Source: CAYLNH01 sp964384625 (lineage in GTDB: Bacteria; Verrucomicrobiota; Lentisphaeria; JABSQK01). Taken from it: a DNA stretch of 15,734 bases. Made by a program: the position numbers and the translations under genes. The notes beneath the pieces are model-generated. The model was not told the origin of the DNA, ran no database searches, and saw nothing but the letters and a program-made list of their open reading frames with translations. This document shows positions 1 through 8,928 of this stretch, one piece after another (positions within the stretch are counted from its first letter, which is position 1; each line of letters starts with the position of its first letter). Where the stretch lies: contig CAYLNH010000169.1 in assembly GCA_964384625.1 (NCBI GenBank), forward strand, positions 1-15,734, read 5' to 3'.

Positions 1-46
1 TTTCTGCTGCACGCCGTCATTGCACACAATCTCAAAATGAATCAGA

Positions 47-2323
47 CTAGGCCAGGCCGTTTCGCCGCCGGATCAGCCATTCGCTGCCGAGAAGAACAAG
101 CAGCGCCAGGTAGATGACCGGCATGTCCCAAATCTCATAATCGACAGGCTTGATGCCCGCAGTGCTTGCTGTTTCAATATTCTTAAACACAGCCTTTGGT
201 ATTTCAACAGCCTCCGCCACGCTGTAGTACCGGCCGGCCGCGATTTCCGCCATTTGCCGCAGCTGCGCTTCCTTCTGCCCGGCGTTGCTGAATTCGACAT
301 AGGGTTCCGAAACCTTGAAGTCCGTTTCCGCCGGCTCCGCGTCCCAGCCCTCAACCCGGACGCGGACCCGGTAGTCGCCCTCTTCGCTGCTCAGGTACGT
401 GCATTGGTAGACGCCTTCCTGTGACAGAATCCAGTTCATCGGCACCGTTTCGGTATTGCCGATCGGATCAGTGATCTCGGCGATCACGTTCGCGTCGTTC
501 ACCGGCGTCAGATTCCTGGTCCGCACCATGGACCGCAATGTGACCTTCTCGCCGCGGGCGTAGACATCGGCGTCGCTCTCCACGGTGATCTCCTGTTTCG
601 CGCCGGCCGCCAGCCAACGCACGAGCTGTTTCCAGAACTTCTCGTGAAACTCGTTGCTCGCCGGCATCGACACCTGCCAGTACCATGAGCCGCCCGACGT
701 GAACGCGGCCACCCGGCCGCTGCCGTATTTCTGTACGGCAAGCACCGGCTTCTTCGTTCCTTCCTGAACCAGCAGTGTCCGGGCGCCCAATTTCATGCCT
801 TTCACCGGGGTGATGCCCTTCAACGGCGGCACCTTCTCCCACAACCGTCGATTCACTTCCGGATCATCGCTCAACCGCATGACGGGATGCGTCAGCCCGG
901 CTTCTGTTGTCTTCGCCGCATACTCGAGGTCGGAATACGCCGGATCTCGATCTGAGATCTCCACGGGCAGAAGCTTGGCGATTGCAGTCTGACTGTACTG
1001 CCCCAGACCAAACGAGTTCACGCCGCCCAGCATCAGCAGGCCGCCACCCCGACGTTTGACGAATTCCTCCAGCAGTTCCAACTGCGCCGGCGTGAAATAG
1101 CTCGCCTCGATATCGCCGAGGATCACCGCCTGGAACTTGAACAACTGCTCCGCCGTCGTGGGGAAGCCGGACGACAGGAACTCCTCCGCAGCATTGGCGC
1201 CCTGCACATAGAAGCGATCCTTCGACAGCCGCAGTACGCCGACCAGCCGGAATTCCTTGTCGCGAAACAGCGCTCGCCGAAGAAACCGATATTCCAGGCG
1301 CGGGCTGCCTTCGACGTACAGTACCGGCAGACGATCGTCGCGGATCTCCAACACGAACTCACGGCTGTTGTTGTCGGTGACGCTTTCACCTTCAGCCGCC
1401 GGAATCGCGACCGTATATGCGGCCGAACCTTCGATGTCCGGCGTAAACGTCAGACGAACGCGCATCAGGTCCGTCGATCTCTCCGGCGTCACCTGCCGGC
1501 TCAGCAGCGTCGTCTGGCCGCGGTTGATCTGCACCTCGAAGGGCTTGCCGCCGAAATCCGTGTAGCGCAGGCTGACGTAGATCTCAACCTGCGTATTGCG
1601 CCGCACCCGGCGCGGCGCAAATACGCGCAAGACCTCGTAGTCTTTCGGCGGGGTCGGGTTGCCGACGCCGACGATGTGCAACGGGATCCGCCGTTGTTTC
1701 AAAACCCTGGCGGCGTCCTCCGTCGTCCCGCCTTCATTGCGGCAGCCGTCGGTGAGGAGCACAACTGCTGCCAGCGGCATACCGCGCAGCTCGGCTTCCA
1801 GTTCGCGCAGTGGTTTGAAGAGGTTTGTCGTGTGCCCTGCCGCCGTGATCTGATCCGGATCCGCGACGCGATGCAGATCGCCGGCGAAGCTGTAGATCAG
1901 TACCTTCGACTGCTTCTCCAGGGTGCCGAGGATTCCCTTGTTGTCCGTCCCGACGAGGATCTGGCGCGTGGCGTCCATGCGGCTGACGGCAGACCGGCTG
2001 TTGGCGGTCTCAACGTCCTTGATCGCCATCGAACGCGAAGTGTCGACAAGGACCGCCGTGAACACGGCATCACGCGGTTTTGATTTGCGCACCGCCGGGA
2101 TGCCTAGCATGAAGAAGACCAACACCAGCAGGGCAAGCCGCAGTCCCAACAGCAGACGGCGTGATTTCACGGCAAGCCGCGACGCGACCCGGCGGTACAT
2201 CCACCAGGCGCCGACAGACGCCAGAAGCAGCAAGATCAGGATGACCTCACCCGGGATGCGGCTCAGAAAAACAAGCTCGCCGCCCTGCAGCGTCTCAAAG
2301 GGGTATTTGAACAGGTATTTCAC
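47..2323 (-). CDS. Membrane-anchored VWA / glutamine-amidotransferase-like protein (COG5426-like)
   Basis: 758 aa, last gene of the MoxR/VWA cluster within the window. Two N-terminal membrane segments (about residues 26-42 and 57-76) precede a VWA domain with an intact MIDAS metal site: DTSRS at 94-98 and TDG at 191-193. A class-I glutamine-amidotransferase-like fold follows (about 333-560, with RGGGLLMLGG near 425-434). I see no catalytic Cys-His pair, so it is probably a binding rather than enzymatic domain. An Ig-like stretch (about 580-690) and a final membrane helix (734-751) ending in a basic tail complete it. This architecture is known from planctomycete-type MoxR operons; the role as a VWA partner of MoxR is inferred. 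The start is GTG: no ATG or TTG lies between it and the upstream in-frame TAG, and the next ATG falls past the first membrane helix. The SD-like AAGGA lies 13 nt upstream, longer than usual. The frame is the same as that of the preceding gene. Confidence 0.85.
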   Translation of the reverse strand: MKYLFKYPFETLQGGELVFLSRIPGEVILILLLLASVGAWWMYRRVASRLAVKSRRLLLGLRLALLVLVFFMLGIPAVRKSKPRDAVFTAVLVDTSRSMAIKDVETANSRSAVSRMDATRQILVGTDNKGILGTLEKQSKVLIYSFAGDLHRVADPDQITAAGHTTNLFKPLRELEAELRGMPLAAVVLLTDGCRNEGGTTEDAARVLKQRRIPLHIVGVGNPTPPKDYEVLRVFAPRRVRRNTQVEIYVSLRYTDFGGKPFEVQINRGQTTLLSRQVTPERSTDLMRVRLTFTPDIEGSAAYTVAIPAAEGESVTDNNSREFVLEIRDDRLPVLYVEGSPRLEYRFLRRALFRDKEFRLVGVLRLSKDRFYVQGANAAEEFLSSGFPTTAEQLFKFQAVILGDIEASYFTPAQLELLEEFVKRRGGGLLMLGGVNSFGLGQYSQTAIAKLLPVEISDRDPAYSDLEYAAKTTEAGLTHPVMRLSDDPEVNRRLWEKVPPLKGITPVKGMKLGARTLLVQEGTKKPVLAVQKYGSGRVAAFTSGGSWYWQVSMPASNEFHEKFWKQLVRWLAAGAKQEITVESDADVYARGEKVTLRSMVRTRNLTPVNDANVIAEITDPIGNTETVPMNWILSQEGVYQCTYLSSEEGDYRVRVRVEGWDAEPAETDFKVSEPYVEFSNAGQKEAQLRQMAEIAAGRYYSVAEAVEIPKAVFKNIETASTAGIKPVDYEIWDMPVIYLALLVLLGSEWLIRRRNGLA

Positions 2324-2404
2324 AAACGGAACGTAATCCTTAACTTCGTCGATTTGGTTGGCGCTTCGCTCCAGCCAATTGGCCGGCTCGCACTCCGAAC
2401 TCGT

Positions 2405-5400
2405 CTATTGCTTGATTGTCGACAATGACTCGTAGTACTTGTTGACCAGTTCGCGATACTGCGGCGGGCATTCCTCGCGTTGTGCAGCAAACAGTTTCTT
2501 CGACTCGAGACGGGATTTGTATTCGGCCTCGAGCTTGTCCTTCACGCGTTTGACCACGGTCCGCAACACCTCGCGCGAGGCCTTGTCGTCCTCAAGCTTT
2601 TTGCCGAGATGCGTCGGTTGCTCGGCCATCTGATTGAGTTTGTCGCGATCCTTCTTGTCGGCGAACTCCCGTCGATTCAGATGCTCAGCCAGCATCTTGG
2701 CGTCGAAGGCGGCCTTATCGGCGAGCTTCTTGCGTTCCGCCTTCGTCAACGGCTTCTTCCGGACCTCAGCAGTCTTCTCGCCTTTTCTTGCGTCGCCCTG
2801 TTTGTCCTCGCCTTTCTTGTCTTTGCCCTGCTTGGCATCGTCTTTTCTGACGTCGCCCTGCTTGGCGACCTCTTCTTTCTCGAGTTTCTTCAGGGTTTCC
2901 TCGATGCGCTCGGCTTCGTTTCGCGCCCGGCGCAATTCGGCATCGGGATCGGCGGCCATTGTATCACTGGCCTGCTTCAAGTTGGCGACCACCGACTCCA
3001 GACCCTTCGCTGCCTTCTCCTGCGACTTCTTCGCCGACTTCGCGTCCGTATCGTTCAGGTCGACCACCGCGTCGGACATCTTCTGCTCCACACGCTTGCG
3101 CTCGAGATTGCGGACGGCTTCGTCGATCTTCTTCGAGGTCTCGGACTTGAGGTTCTTCTTCGCCTGGTCCTTCATCCGCTGCAGCGCATTCCTGACCTGC
3201 TCCATTTCGGCTTTGAGTTTGATCTGGTTGAAGATCTGCTTTTTGTAGTCGCGTTTGAGCTTCGGGTCCTTTTTCGGATCGTTCTTGCTTTTGGCCAGCT
3301 CCTCGCTGGCCTTCTGCAACTCCTTCTGTTTGGCTTTGATCTGTGCCGTCTTGTTGATCAATGTGGCCAGTTCCGCCGCGATCTTCTCCTTGTGTTTGCC
3401 GCGCAGTTGATCGGCGACGTCGGCAACTTCCTTCTTGGCTTCTCTGGCTTCCTTGATGGCGTCCTTCTTATTGCCCTGCTTGAACTGCTGGGATGCCTTC
3501 GCCATTTTCTTCGCCGCGGTCTTCAGTTGATCGGCAGCGGCTTCGGCCTTGGGATCCTTGGCGCCGATCTTCGCCAACGCTTTGGCCACGTCTTTGACAT
3601 TCTTGGCCAGCTCCTTCTGCTGATCAGCCAGTTCGTCGTTCTCTTTCCGGGCCGCTTCGGCGTCTTTCCTGGCCTGGTCCTCCTTCTTGGCCTGGGCGTC
3701 CTTTTGGGCCTCCGGGTTCCCGTTCTTGGGATCCGTCTTGGCCTGGGCGTTTTGCGGGTCGCCCTGCGGCGCGGCATCCTGCTTCGCCTGTTCCTGTTTC
3801 TTCTTCTCGGCGTCGGCCAATTGTTTCTCGGCCTTCTTGATCAGTTTTTCCTGCTTGTCCTGGATGCCTTCCGCTTTCTCGGCGGCTTCCCGGGCGGCGT
3901 CCTGCTTGTCGTTCTGCGGCTGGACGCTGCCGTCCGCCGTCATTTCCGCGGTGGCTTCCGCTTTGTACTCCTCGAACTTCTTGGCCATTTCATCGGCGGC
4001 AACCCCGCTCATCGGCGGCATATTCAGGATCTGCTCCGATTCGTCCAGGAGTCCCATCGCCTGCATCTCAATCACAGCGAGGCGCCACTCATAGATCATT
4101 TTCGTTGTATCCGGCACCAGCAACAGTTTGTGGCCGCTGTCAATTCGTTTCATGATCCGCTTGATCGCTTTCACCTGCCCCGGCGGGCTGTCCGGCTTCG
4201 GCTGTGCGAAGACGATCATCTTGCCGCTCTCGTCCAGCATCGACCCATGCAGTTCCTTCGCCTGCCGCTTGAGATCAGCGGCCGGCAGGAGGTCCTTCTG
4301 CTGGTGCAGCAGCCAGCCCGCTTCGAAGTACTGCATGAACCCGGGGCCGGTCTGTTGCTGCTCCATGGCATGGCCGTCCGGCGTGATGGTTGTCCAGTAT
4401 TCGTAATCGACGATGCCGACGGTCTTCAGCCGGGTGACCGCCGTCCAGCCTTTCTTGTCTGTGACCTCGAGGTAATAGGAGATAACGTCGCCGGGCCGGC
4501 GTCGGGGGCTGAGCTCTTCCAAGGCCAGGACTTTGTCGACTTTGATGACAATTTCCGAACCGTCGGGCGCGGCGGCAACCGGTTCGATGTCGGCGTCGAC
4601 CCGATATTCCTTCGGGTTTTCCGGGCCGGTCAGGAAGACGAGCTCCGCCTTGGCCAGGCCGTAGTCGTCCTTGGCATCGGCTCTCAGTTCGAGCTCCGCC
4701 AGCGGCGTCAGGGCGCACTGTTCACCGGGGAAGGTCAGCTTGAGCGTAGGCGGCCGGTCCTTCCTGGCGACCACAAACATCTCTTCATCCAGCTGCACGA
4801 CCTGACCGTCGATGTCCATGACCCGCAGCCTGTACGATTTGTCGCGTTCGAGTTTGAAGGAGAACGACGCGCTTTTGACGCGTTCGGCGCCGTCCCCGAC
4901 GGTCATGGCCGCTTCAGTGCCGTCGTCCCAGGTGATCCTGCCGCTCTGCAGCGGCCGGTTGCAGAGCACACGAACGGTAATGTCCGCCCCCTCCACGGCG
5001 TTGACATCGCCGCTGGACAGGAGCTCCTGTGTTTGAGGGAAATTGTAGACAGCCGGAAACTTCGTCGTGATCTCGAACCCCTCGAGCCGCAGCGGCTCGT
5101 AGGTAACCGCCGTGTACGTGTCGGAATGGTAATCCTCCGACGAGACGAAGTACTGGATGTCCTCATTCAGGTCTTCCAGGACCATGCGATAGCCGTGTAA
5201 TTTCTCGATTCGTTCCATTTTGATCTTGCGCCAGATGCCGTTGGTATCGGCTTCGGCAACGGGTCGGAACTGCAGATAGACGCCGGCGTCCGTCGAGCGG
5301 CTGAGGAGCGCTTCCAGCTCGAGACTGCCGCCGATCGGCAGGCGGGCGCCCTGATGCGACAACCGGAAGGTGATCGGCCGCTGCACGATCTCGATAACCG

Positions 5401-5971
5401 GCACCGGGGCCGGCGGTTCTTTCGCCGGCTGCAGCGCCAGCGTGCGGATCGCCGATTTCCCGAGACTCTCCGGGAAGAGGAGGTTCAGGCCGATATAGCC
5501 GACCAGAAGCACAACCGCGACCACGGCGTATTTCTTCAGCCGCCGCAATTCGACGACGGATTTCAGGTCGATCTTCTCCGCCCGGCTGACCGCGGATGCG
5601 ATGATCGCCGCGATCGCCTTCGGCGGCGCGTCCTTGGCGTCGACACCGAATTCCGCCGCCGCCAGGAGGGCGCCTTCGAAGGCGTCATTGTGTTCCTCGA
5701 CATAGAGGGCGATTTGTTCATCGCTGATCTGGCGCAGCAGGGGTTTGACGATATGCCGGACGATCAGATAGATCACGCCGCCGAGAGCCGCAACTGCAGC
5801 AACAATGCGGGCCACGGCGTTGCCGCCGTAGAAGTAGTTGAACATCACCAGCAAGATGAAAATGCCGAGCGATTCCATCAGCACAACGGCGAGGCCCTGC
5901 AGCGCCGCGGTGCGCTTCCAGGCCCAGCGGACGGTGCTGAAGCGTTTCGCGATGTCTCTGTATTCCGTCAT
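2405..5971 (-). CDS. Large DUF4175-like membrane protein with Lys/Ala-rich coiled-coil C-terminal half
   Basis: 1188 aa. Three hydrophobic segments lie near the N-terminus (about 22-46, 52-74 and 148-166). A beta-rich, Ig-like region follows (about 196-520), then a helical linker. From about residue 670 to 1150 the protein is a highly charged Lys/Ala/Glu/Gln-rich, predicted coiled-coil stalk with Asp-Pro-Lys-type breaks. The C-terminus ends in a more ordinary segment (PPQYRELVNKYYESL). With three helices and a cytoplasmic N-terminus, the large C-terminal part would lie outside the inner membrane (inference). Position and architecture match the long DUF4175 proteins of planctomycete-type MoxR clusters; I recognise no enzymatic motif. 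The ATG start is well supported by AAGGGGA seven bases upstream, 36 bp after the BatA-like stop. The family name is a recollection from context and architecture, not from a profile search. Confidence 0.8.
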   Translation of the reverse strand: MTEYRDIAKRFSTVRWAWKRTAALQGLAVVLMESLGIFILLVMFNYFYGGNAVARIVAAVAALGGVIYLIVRHIVKPLLRQISDEQIALYVEEHNDAFEGALLAAAEFGVDAKDAPPKAIAAIIASAVSRAEKIDLKSVVELRRLKKYAVVAVVLLVGYIGLNLLFPESLGKSAIRTLALQPAKEPPAPVPVIEIVQRPITFRLSHQGARLPIGGSLELEALLSRSTDAGVYLQFRPVAEADTNGIWRKIKMERIEKLHGYRMVLEDLNEDIQYFVSSEDYHSDTYTAVTYEPLRLEGFEITTKFPAVYNFPQTQELLSSGDVNAVEGADITVRVLCNRPLQSGRITWDDGTEAAMTVGDGAERVKSASFSFKLERDKSYRLRVMDIDGQVVQLDEEMFVVARKDRPPTLKLTFPGEQCALTPLAELELRADAKDDYGLAKAELVFLTGPENPKEYRVDADIEPVAAAPDGSEIVIKVDKVLALEELSPRRRPGDVISYYLEVTDKKGWTAVTRLKTVGIVDYEYWTTITPDGHAMEQQQTGPGFMQYFEAGWLLHQQKDLLPAADLKRQAKELHGSMLDESGKMIVFAQPKPDSPPGQVKAIKRIMKRIDSGHKLLLVPDTTKMIYEWRLAVIEMQAMGLLDESEQILNMPPMSGVAADEMAKKFEEYKAEATAEMTADGSVQPQNDKQDAAREAAEKAEGIQDKQEKLIKKAEKQLADAEKKKQEQAKQDAAPQGDPQNAQAKTDPKNGNPEAQKDAQAKKEDQARKDAEAARKENDELADQQKELAKNVKDVAKALAKIGAKDPKAEAAADQLKTAAKKMAKASQQFKQGNKKDAIKEAREAKKEVADVADQLRGKHKEKIAAELATLINKTAQIKAKQKELQKASEELAKSKNDPKKDPKLKRDYKKQIFNQIKLKAEMEQVRNALQRMKDQAKKNLKSETSKKIDEAVRNLERKRVEQKMSDAVVDLNDTDAKSAKKSQEKAAKGLESVVANLKQASDTMAADPDAELRRARNEAERIEETLKKLEKEEVAKQGDVRKDDAKQGKDKKGEDKQGDARKGEKTAEVRKKPLTKAERKKLADKAAFDAKMLAEHLNRREFADKKDRDKLNQMAEQPTHLGKKLEDDKASREVLRTVVKRVKDKLEAEYKSRLESKKLFAAQREECPPQYRELVNKYYESLSTIKQ
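2782..2864 (-). repeat. Imperfect in-gene repeat with 60-bp period
   Basis: Two near-identical 23-bp blocks (2782-2804 and 2842-2864) sit exactly 60 bp apart inside the DUF4175-like gene, so the frame is kept. In protein they encode KQGDARK and KQGDVRK in a Lys/Asp/Gly-rich hinge. The pattern suggests in-frame slippage or duplication within low-complexity sequence. Confidence 0.55.
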
Positions 5972-6007
5972 GTCGAGGTCCCCTTTCGGACGCGCTCAAC
6001 GCACCCG

Positions 6008-8020
6008 TCAATGTCGCAAGGTTCGATTGCCCAGGTACAGTTCGCCGAGCATCAGCAAAGCGCCCGCAAACAGGATGTACCACCAGATGTTCCGTTCGTC
6101 TTTCGGGCCCAGGCCCGTTCCGGCAGCGGCTGTCGCGACACTCCGCCCGCTGCCGGACGGCGGTACGACCGCAGCCGTAATCTCTTCCAGGTTCAGCGGC
6201 GTCGGATCCGCTTCCAGCATATCGACGTTTACCGCAAAGCGCATCTCGGCCGCGCCGTCGCCGGTCTGGTAGAACCCGGGACGGGTGCCGATATTCTCCG
6301 GCATCGGGCCATCGGGGCCGACCAGCGTCTGGCCCGCCGGCACCGGAATTTCCTCGCCGACCGTGAAGGTGCTCCGGCCTTCGCTGCGCACCGCCAGATG
6401 CCGCATGGCCTGATGCACGAAGCTGACGAAAATCGCGCCGCTCTCCACCGGCAAGTTGTTCCACTTGCCGTCAACGGCGGACAGCAGCATGATCGCTGTA
6501 CCGTTGCCGAATCGCCGCTCCAGGAGCGCCGGCCGGCCGTCGTCAAAGCGGGCCAGCACGCGGGAGAGCTGGGAGTCGGAGACCTCCCAGTAACGCTGGA
6601 ACCGCGGGTGAGACAGGTTGCCGTGATGCGGGCGCTGGAAGAGCTCGAAGATCGGGTGGTCGAAGTCGATCTTCGTCAGTCCGACCGGGTCCGAATGTCC
6701 GGCATTGGTCTTCGGCGCCAGCCGCTGCTTGAGCTGCGCCGGGAGCATGCCGGCAAAGCCGTTGTTGAAGGCGTCGGCGTTGACACTGCTGCCCGGGATG
6801 AAGAACAACCCGCCGCCGCGCTCGAGCAACGCCGCCATCGCGGTTTTGACGTCCTCAGCCACCGAATTCAGGTCCGCTGCAATCACCACCATCGCATCGG
6901 CAATCTGGTCGACGGTGACCCGTGACGCCGTGATTTCGGTCGCGGCGAACGGCGAGTTCGCGCCCGGCGGGTCCAGGGCATATTTCAGGAAGCGTCCGGC
7001 CCCGAGCTTCGACGAGATGATCAGGATCTTGATCTTCGGCACGACCCGCGCGTTGAAATGGAAGGTATTGTCCGCCGGGATCGCGTCGTCTCCGGCAACC
7101 GTAACGGTGCCCAGGTTGTCGCCAACGGTGTCGAAGACATGCCGGAATCGGACCGGCACCGTGTCGTTCGGCCGCAACGAGATCTTCTGAGCCTCCGCCC
7201 GGGTGCCGTTGACCGTGAGCACGACATCGACTTGCTCCAGCCGTTCTTCGGAGAAGTTCGCCACCCGCGTCGCGATCGAACGCGGCATGCCGTCCAGCAC
7301 CTGGCTGCGCGGAAAGTCGGCTTCCACAATCGCGACATTGGCGGCGCCGCCTGCCGGCGTCAACGGGCGGACATGCAGTTCCACCCCCGGCGACAGCTTC
7401 CACAGCCCGCGGAACCGGCGCCAGCCGACGCGCTGCATGTCGCTGATCAGCACAATGGACTTCTCCACGGCGTTCGCGTTTGCCAGAATCTTGTCGGCCT
7501 GCTTCAAGGCTTCGACGAGATCGGTGCCGCTGCTGCCGATACTCAATTTGCCGGCGGCGTCCTGAACGAGATCAACGCGGTTGGTCAGAGCCACGATCTC
7601 GCGCTGGTCGGTACCGAAGGCAACCAGCGCCGCGGCGTCCGTCCCGTTGCGCAATTCGTCCAGTGCGTCCAGAGCGCCCCGGCGCGCAGCGTCCTGCTGC
7701 GGCGCCATGGAAGCGGATACGTCCACCAGGACGACCCGGGCGTGGCGGGCGGTGACGATGCCGAATTCATCTGCGGTGTTCTGCTGGAACAGCGGCCGGG
7801 CGAACGCCAGAGCCAACAGCGCGCACAGCAGCATGCGCAATCCCAGCAGGATCATCTCCTGCAGCCGCTTTCGTTTCAGGACCTTGCCCGATGAACGGAC
7901 GAAGAACCGGAGCGTCGAGAACTCGACCTTCCGAATGCGGTCGCGGGTGAGCACATGGATGACCACCGGGATCGCCGCCCCCGCCAGACCAATCAGAAAA
8001 GATGAATTCAGAAATGACAT
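6008..8020 (-). CDS. BatA-like membrane-anchored VWA protein
   Basis: 670 aa. The N-terminus has the two-helix anchor typical of the aerotolerance-regulator N-terminal domain (helices about 7-24 and 57-75, with a basic RDRIRKVEFSTLRFF stretch between). A VWA domain follows, with MIDAS residues DVSAS at 100-104. A second Rossmann-like region (about 330-420, containing ERGGGLFFIPGS) resembles the amidotransferase-like domain of the cluster's last protein. A C-terminal membrane helix lies at about 645-662. This family comprises membrane VWA partners of MoxR ATPases. The ATG start overlaps the DUF58 stop by one base (TGATG), indicating translational coupling; a weaker GGAG lies 12 nt upstream. 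Confidence 0.88.
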   Translation of the reverse strand: MSFLNSSFLIGLAGAAIPVVIHVLTRDRIRKVEFSTLRFFVRSSGKVLKRKRLQEMILLGLRMLLCALLALAFARPLFQQNTADEFGIVTARHARVVLVDVSASMAPQQDAARRGALDALDELRNGTDAAALVAFGTDQREIVALTNRVDLVQDAAGKLSIGSSGTDLVEALKQADKILANANAVEKSIVLISDMQRVGWRRFRGLWKLSPGVELHVRPLTPAGGAANVAIVEADFPRSQVLDGMPRSIATRVANFSEERLEQVDVVLTVNGTRAEAQKISLRPNDTVPVRFRHVFDTVGDNLGTVTVAGDDAIPADNTFHFNARVVPKIKILIISSKLGAGRFLKYALDPPGANSPFAATEITASRVTVDQIADAMVVIAADLNSVAEDVKTAMAALLERGGGLFFIPGSSVNADAFNNGFAGMLPAQLKQRLAPKTNAGHSDPVGLTKIDFDHPIFELFQRPHHGNLSHPRFQRYWEVSDSQLSRVLARFDDGRPALLERRFGNGTAIMLLSAVDGKWNNLPVESGAIFVSFVHQAMRHLAVRSEGRSTFTVGEEIPVPAGQTLVGPDGPMPENIGTRPGFYQTGDGAAEMRFAVNVDMLEADPTPLNLEEITAAVVPPSGSGRSVATAAAGTGLGPKDERNIWWYILFAGALLMLGELYLGNRTLRH

Positions 8021-8916
8021 CAGCCCATCTTGCTCCGGCGGAAAAGGTATTCAGACAAGGCGAGTTCGAGCGGCTTGCCCGTGTCCATCAGCCGATAGTC
8101 GGCCTGCACGTCGCCGCAGCCCTTCTCGTAGGTCGTCAGAAAACGGTCGACTTCGTCCATATACACGTCCCGCATGCCCTCCGGGGAGATCAGGATCTTC
8201 TCGCCCGTTTCCATGTCGGAAAACTCAGTCATCGTGTCGAACGGGAACGTCAGTTCGGCCGGGTCCATGACGTGAAAGACGATGATGTCGTGGCCGGCGA
8301 AACGGAAATGCTGGAGGGCCGAGAGTACCTTTTCCGGGTCGTCCATGAGGTCGCTGATCAGCACAATCAGACCGCGGCGCTTCATGCCTTCGGCCAGCTC
8401 GTGCAGCGGCCCGGAGATGTGCGTTTCGCCGCCGGCCTCGGTGTTGTCCAGCTCCGTCAGGATCCGCGTCAGATGGCTCTGCCGCAAACGCGGCGGCAGA
8501 ATCGTGCGCACCTTGTCGTCGAAGACCATCAAGCCGGTCGCATCGCGCTGGCGCATCATGAAGTAGCTTAAACAGGCGGCCACGCAACTGCCGTATTCCA
8601 GTTTGCTGACCGCGTCCTCGCTGGACTTGTACTGCATGGATGCCGAGGCATCGAGGATAATGTAACAGGCGAGATTCGTCTCTTCCTCGAACTGCTTGAC
8701 GTAGTAGCGGTCGGTCTTGCCGAAGACCTTCCAGTCGATGTGTTTGATCTCGTCGCCCGGCGAGTACTGCCGGTACTCGGCGAACTCCACCGAGAACCCG
8801 CGGAACGGGCTGCGGTGCAGGCCGAGGACGAAGCCTTCAACCACGACCTTCGCCAACAACTGCATGTTGTTGATCCGGGAGAGTACGTCGAAATCAAGAT
8901 AGTGGCTGGTCGCCAT
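8020..8916 (-). CDS. DUF58 domain protein (soluble VWA-type MoxR partner)
   Basis: 298 aa. The DUF58 hallmark is clear: RQYSPGDEIKHIDWKVFG at 49-66, then a YVKQFEEE segment leading into a VWA-like strand with MIDAS residues DASAS at 89-93, Thr165 and Asp189 (ISDLMDD). There are no membrane segments, so it is cytoplasmic. Family members are encoded next to moxR genes almost everywhere and are regarded as their direct partners; that partnership here is inferred from adjacency. The start is fixed by TAAGGA, which merges the MoxR-A stop with an SD, nine bases before the ATG; the genes are 12 bp apart. Length is normal for the family. Confidence 0.93.
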   Translation of the reverse strand: MATSHYLDFDVLSRINNMQLLAKVVVEGFVLGLHRSPFRGFSVEFAEYRQYSPGDEIKHIDWKVFGKTDRYYVKQFEEETNLACYIILDASASMQYKSSEDAVSKLEYGSCVAACLSYFMMRQRDATGLMVFDDKVRTILPPRLRQSHLTRILTELDNTEAGGETHISGPLHELAEGMKRRGLIVLISDLMDDPEKVLSALQHFRFAGHDIIVFHVMDPAELTFPFDTMTEFSDMETGEKILISPEGMRDVYMDEVDRFLTTYEKGCGDVQADYRLMDTGKPLELALSEYLFRRSKMG

Positions 8917-8928
8917 GAACGGAGATCC

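Noticed and set aside
1..46. Possible start of a further cluster gene (ATG at 20-18 on the minus strand)
   Set aside because: Only six codons are visible, with no clear SD, so it cannot be called.
2480..5200. A 906-codon plus-strand open frame opposite the DUF4175-like gene
   Set aside because: It is Leu/Phe/Gly/Arg-rich because it mirrors the Lys/Glu/Ala codons of the sense gene. It has no domain structure and no SD, and the sense gene has strong start and context support.
5354..6925. A 523-codon plus-strand open frame across the BatA-like and DUF4175-like genes
   Set aside because: It spans two well-supported genes on the other strand, and its Arg/His/Gln/Asp-rich composition is typical of antisense frames in GC-rich DNA.
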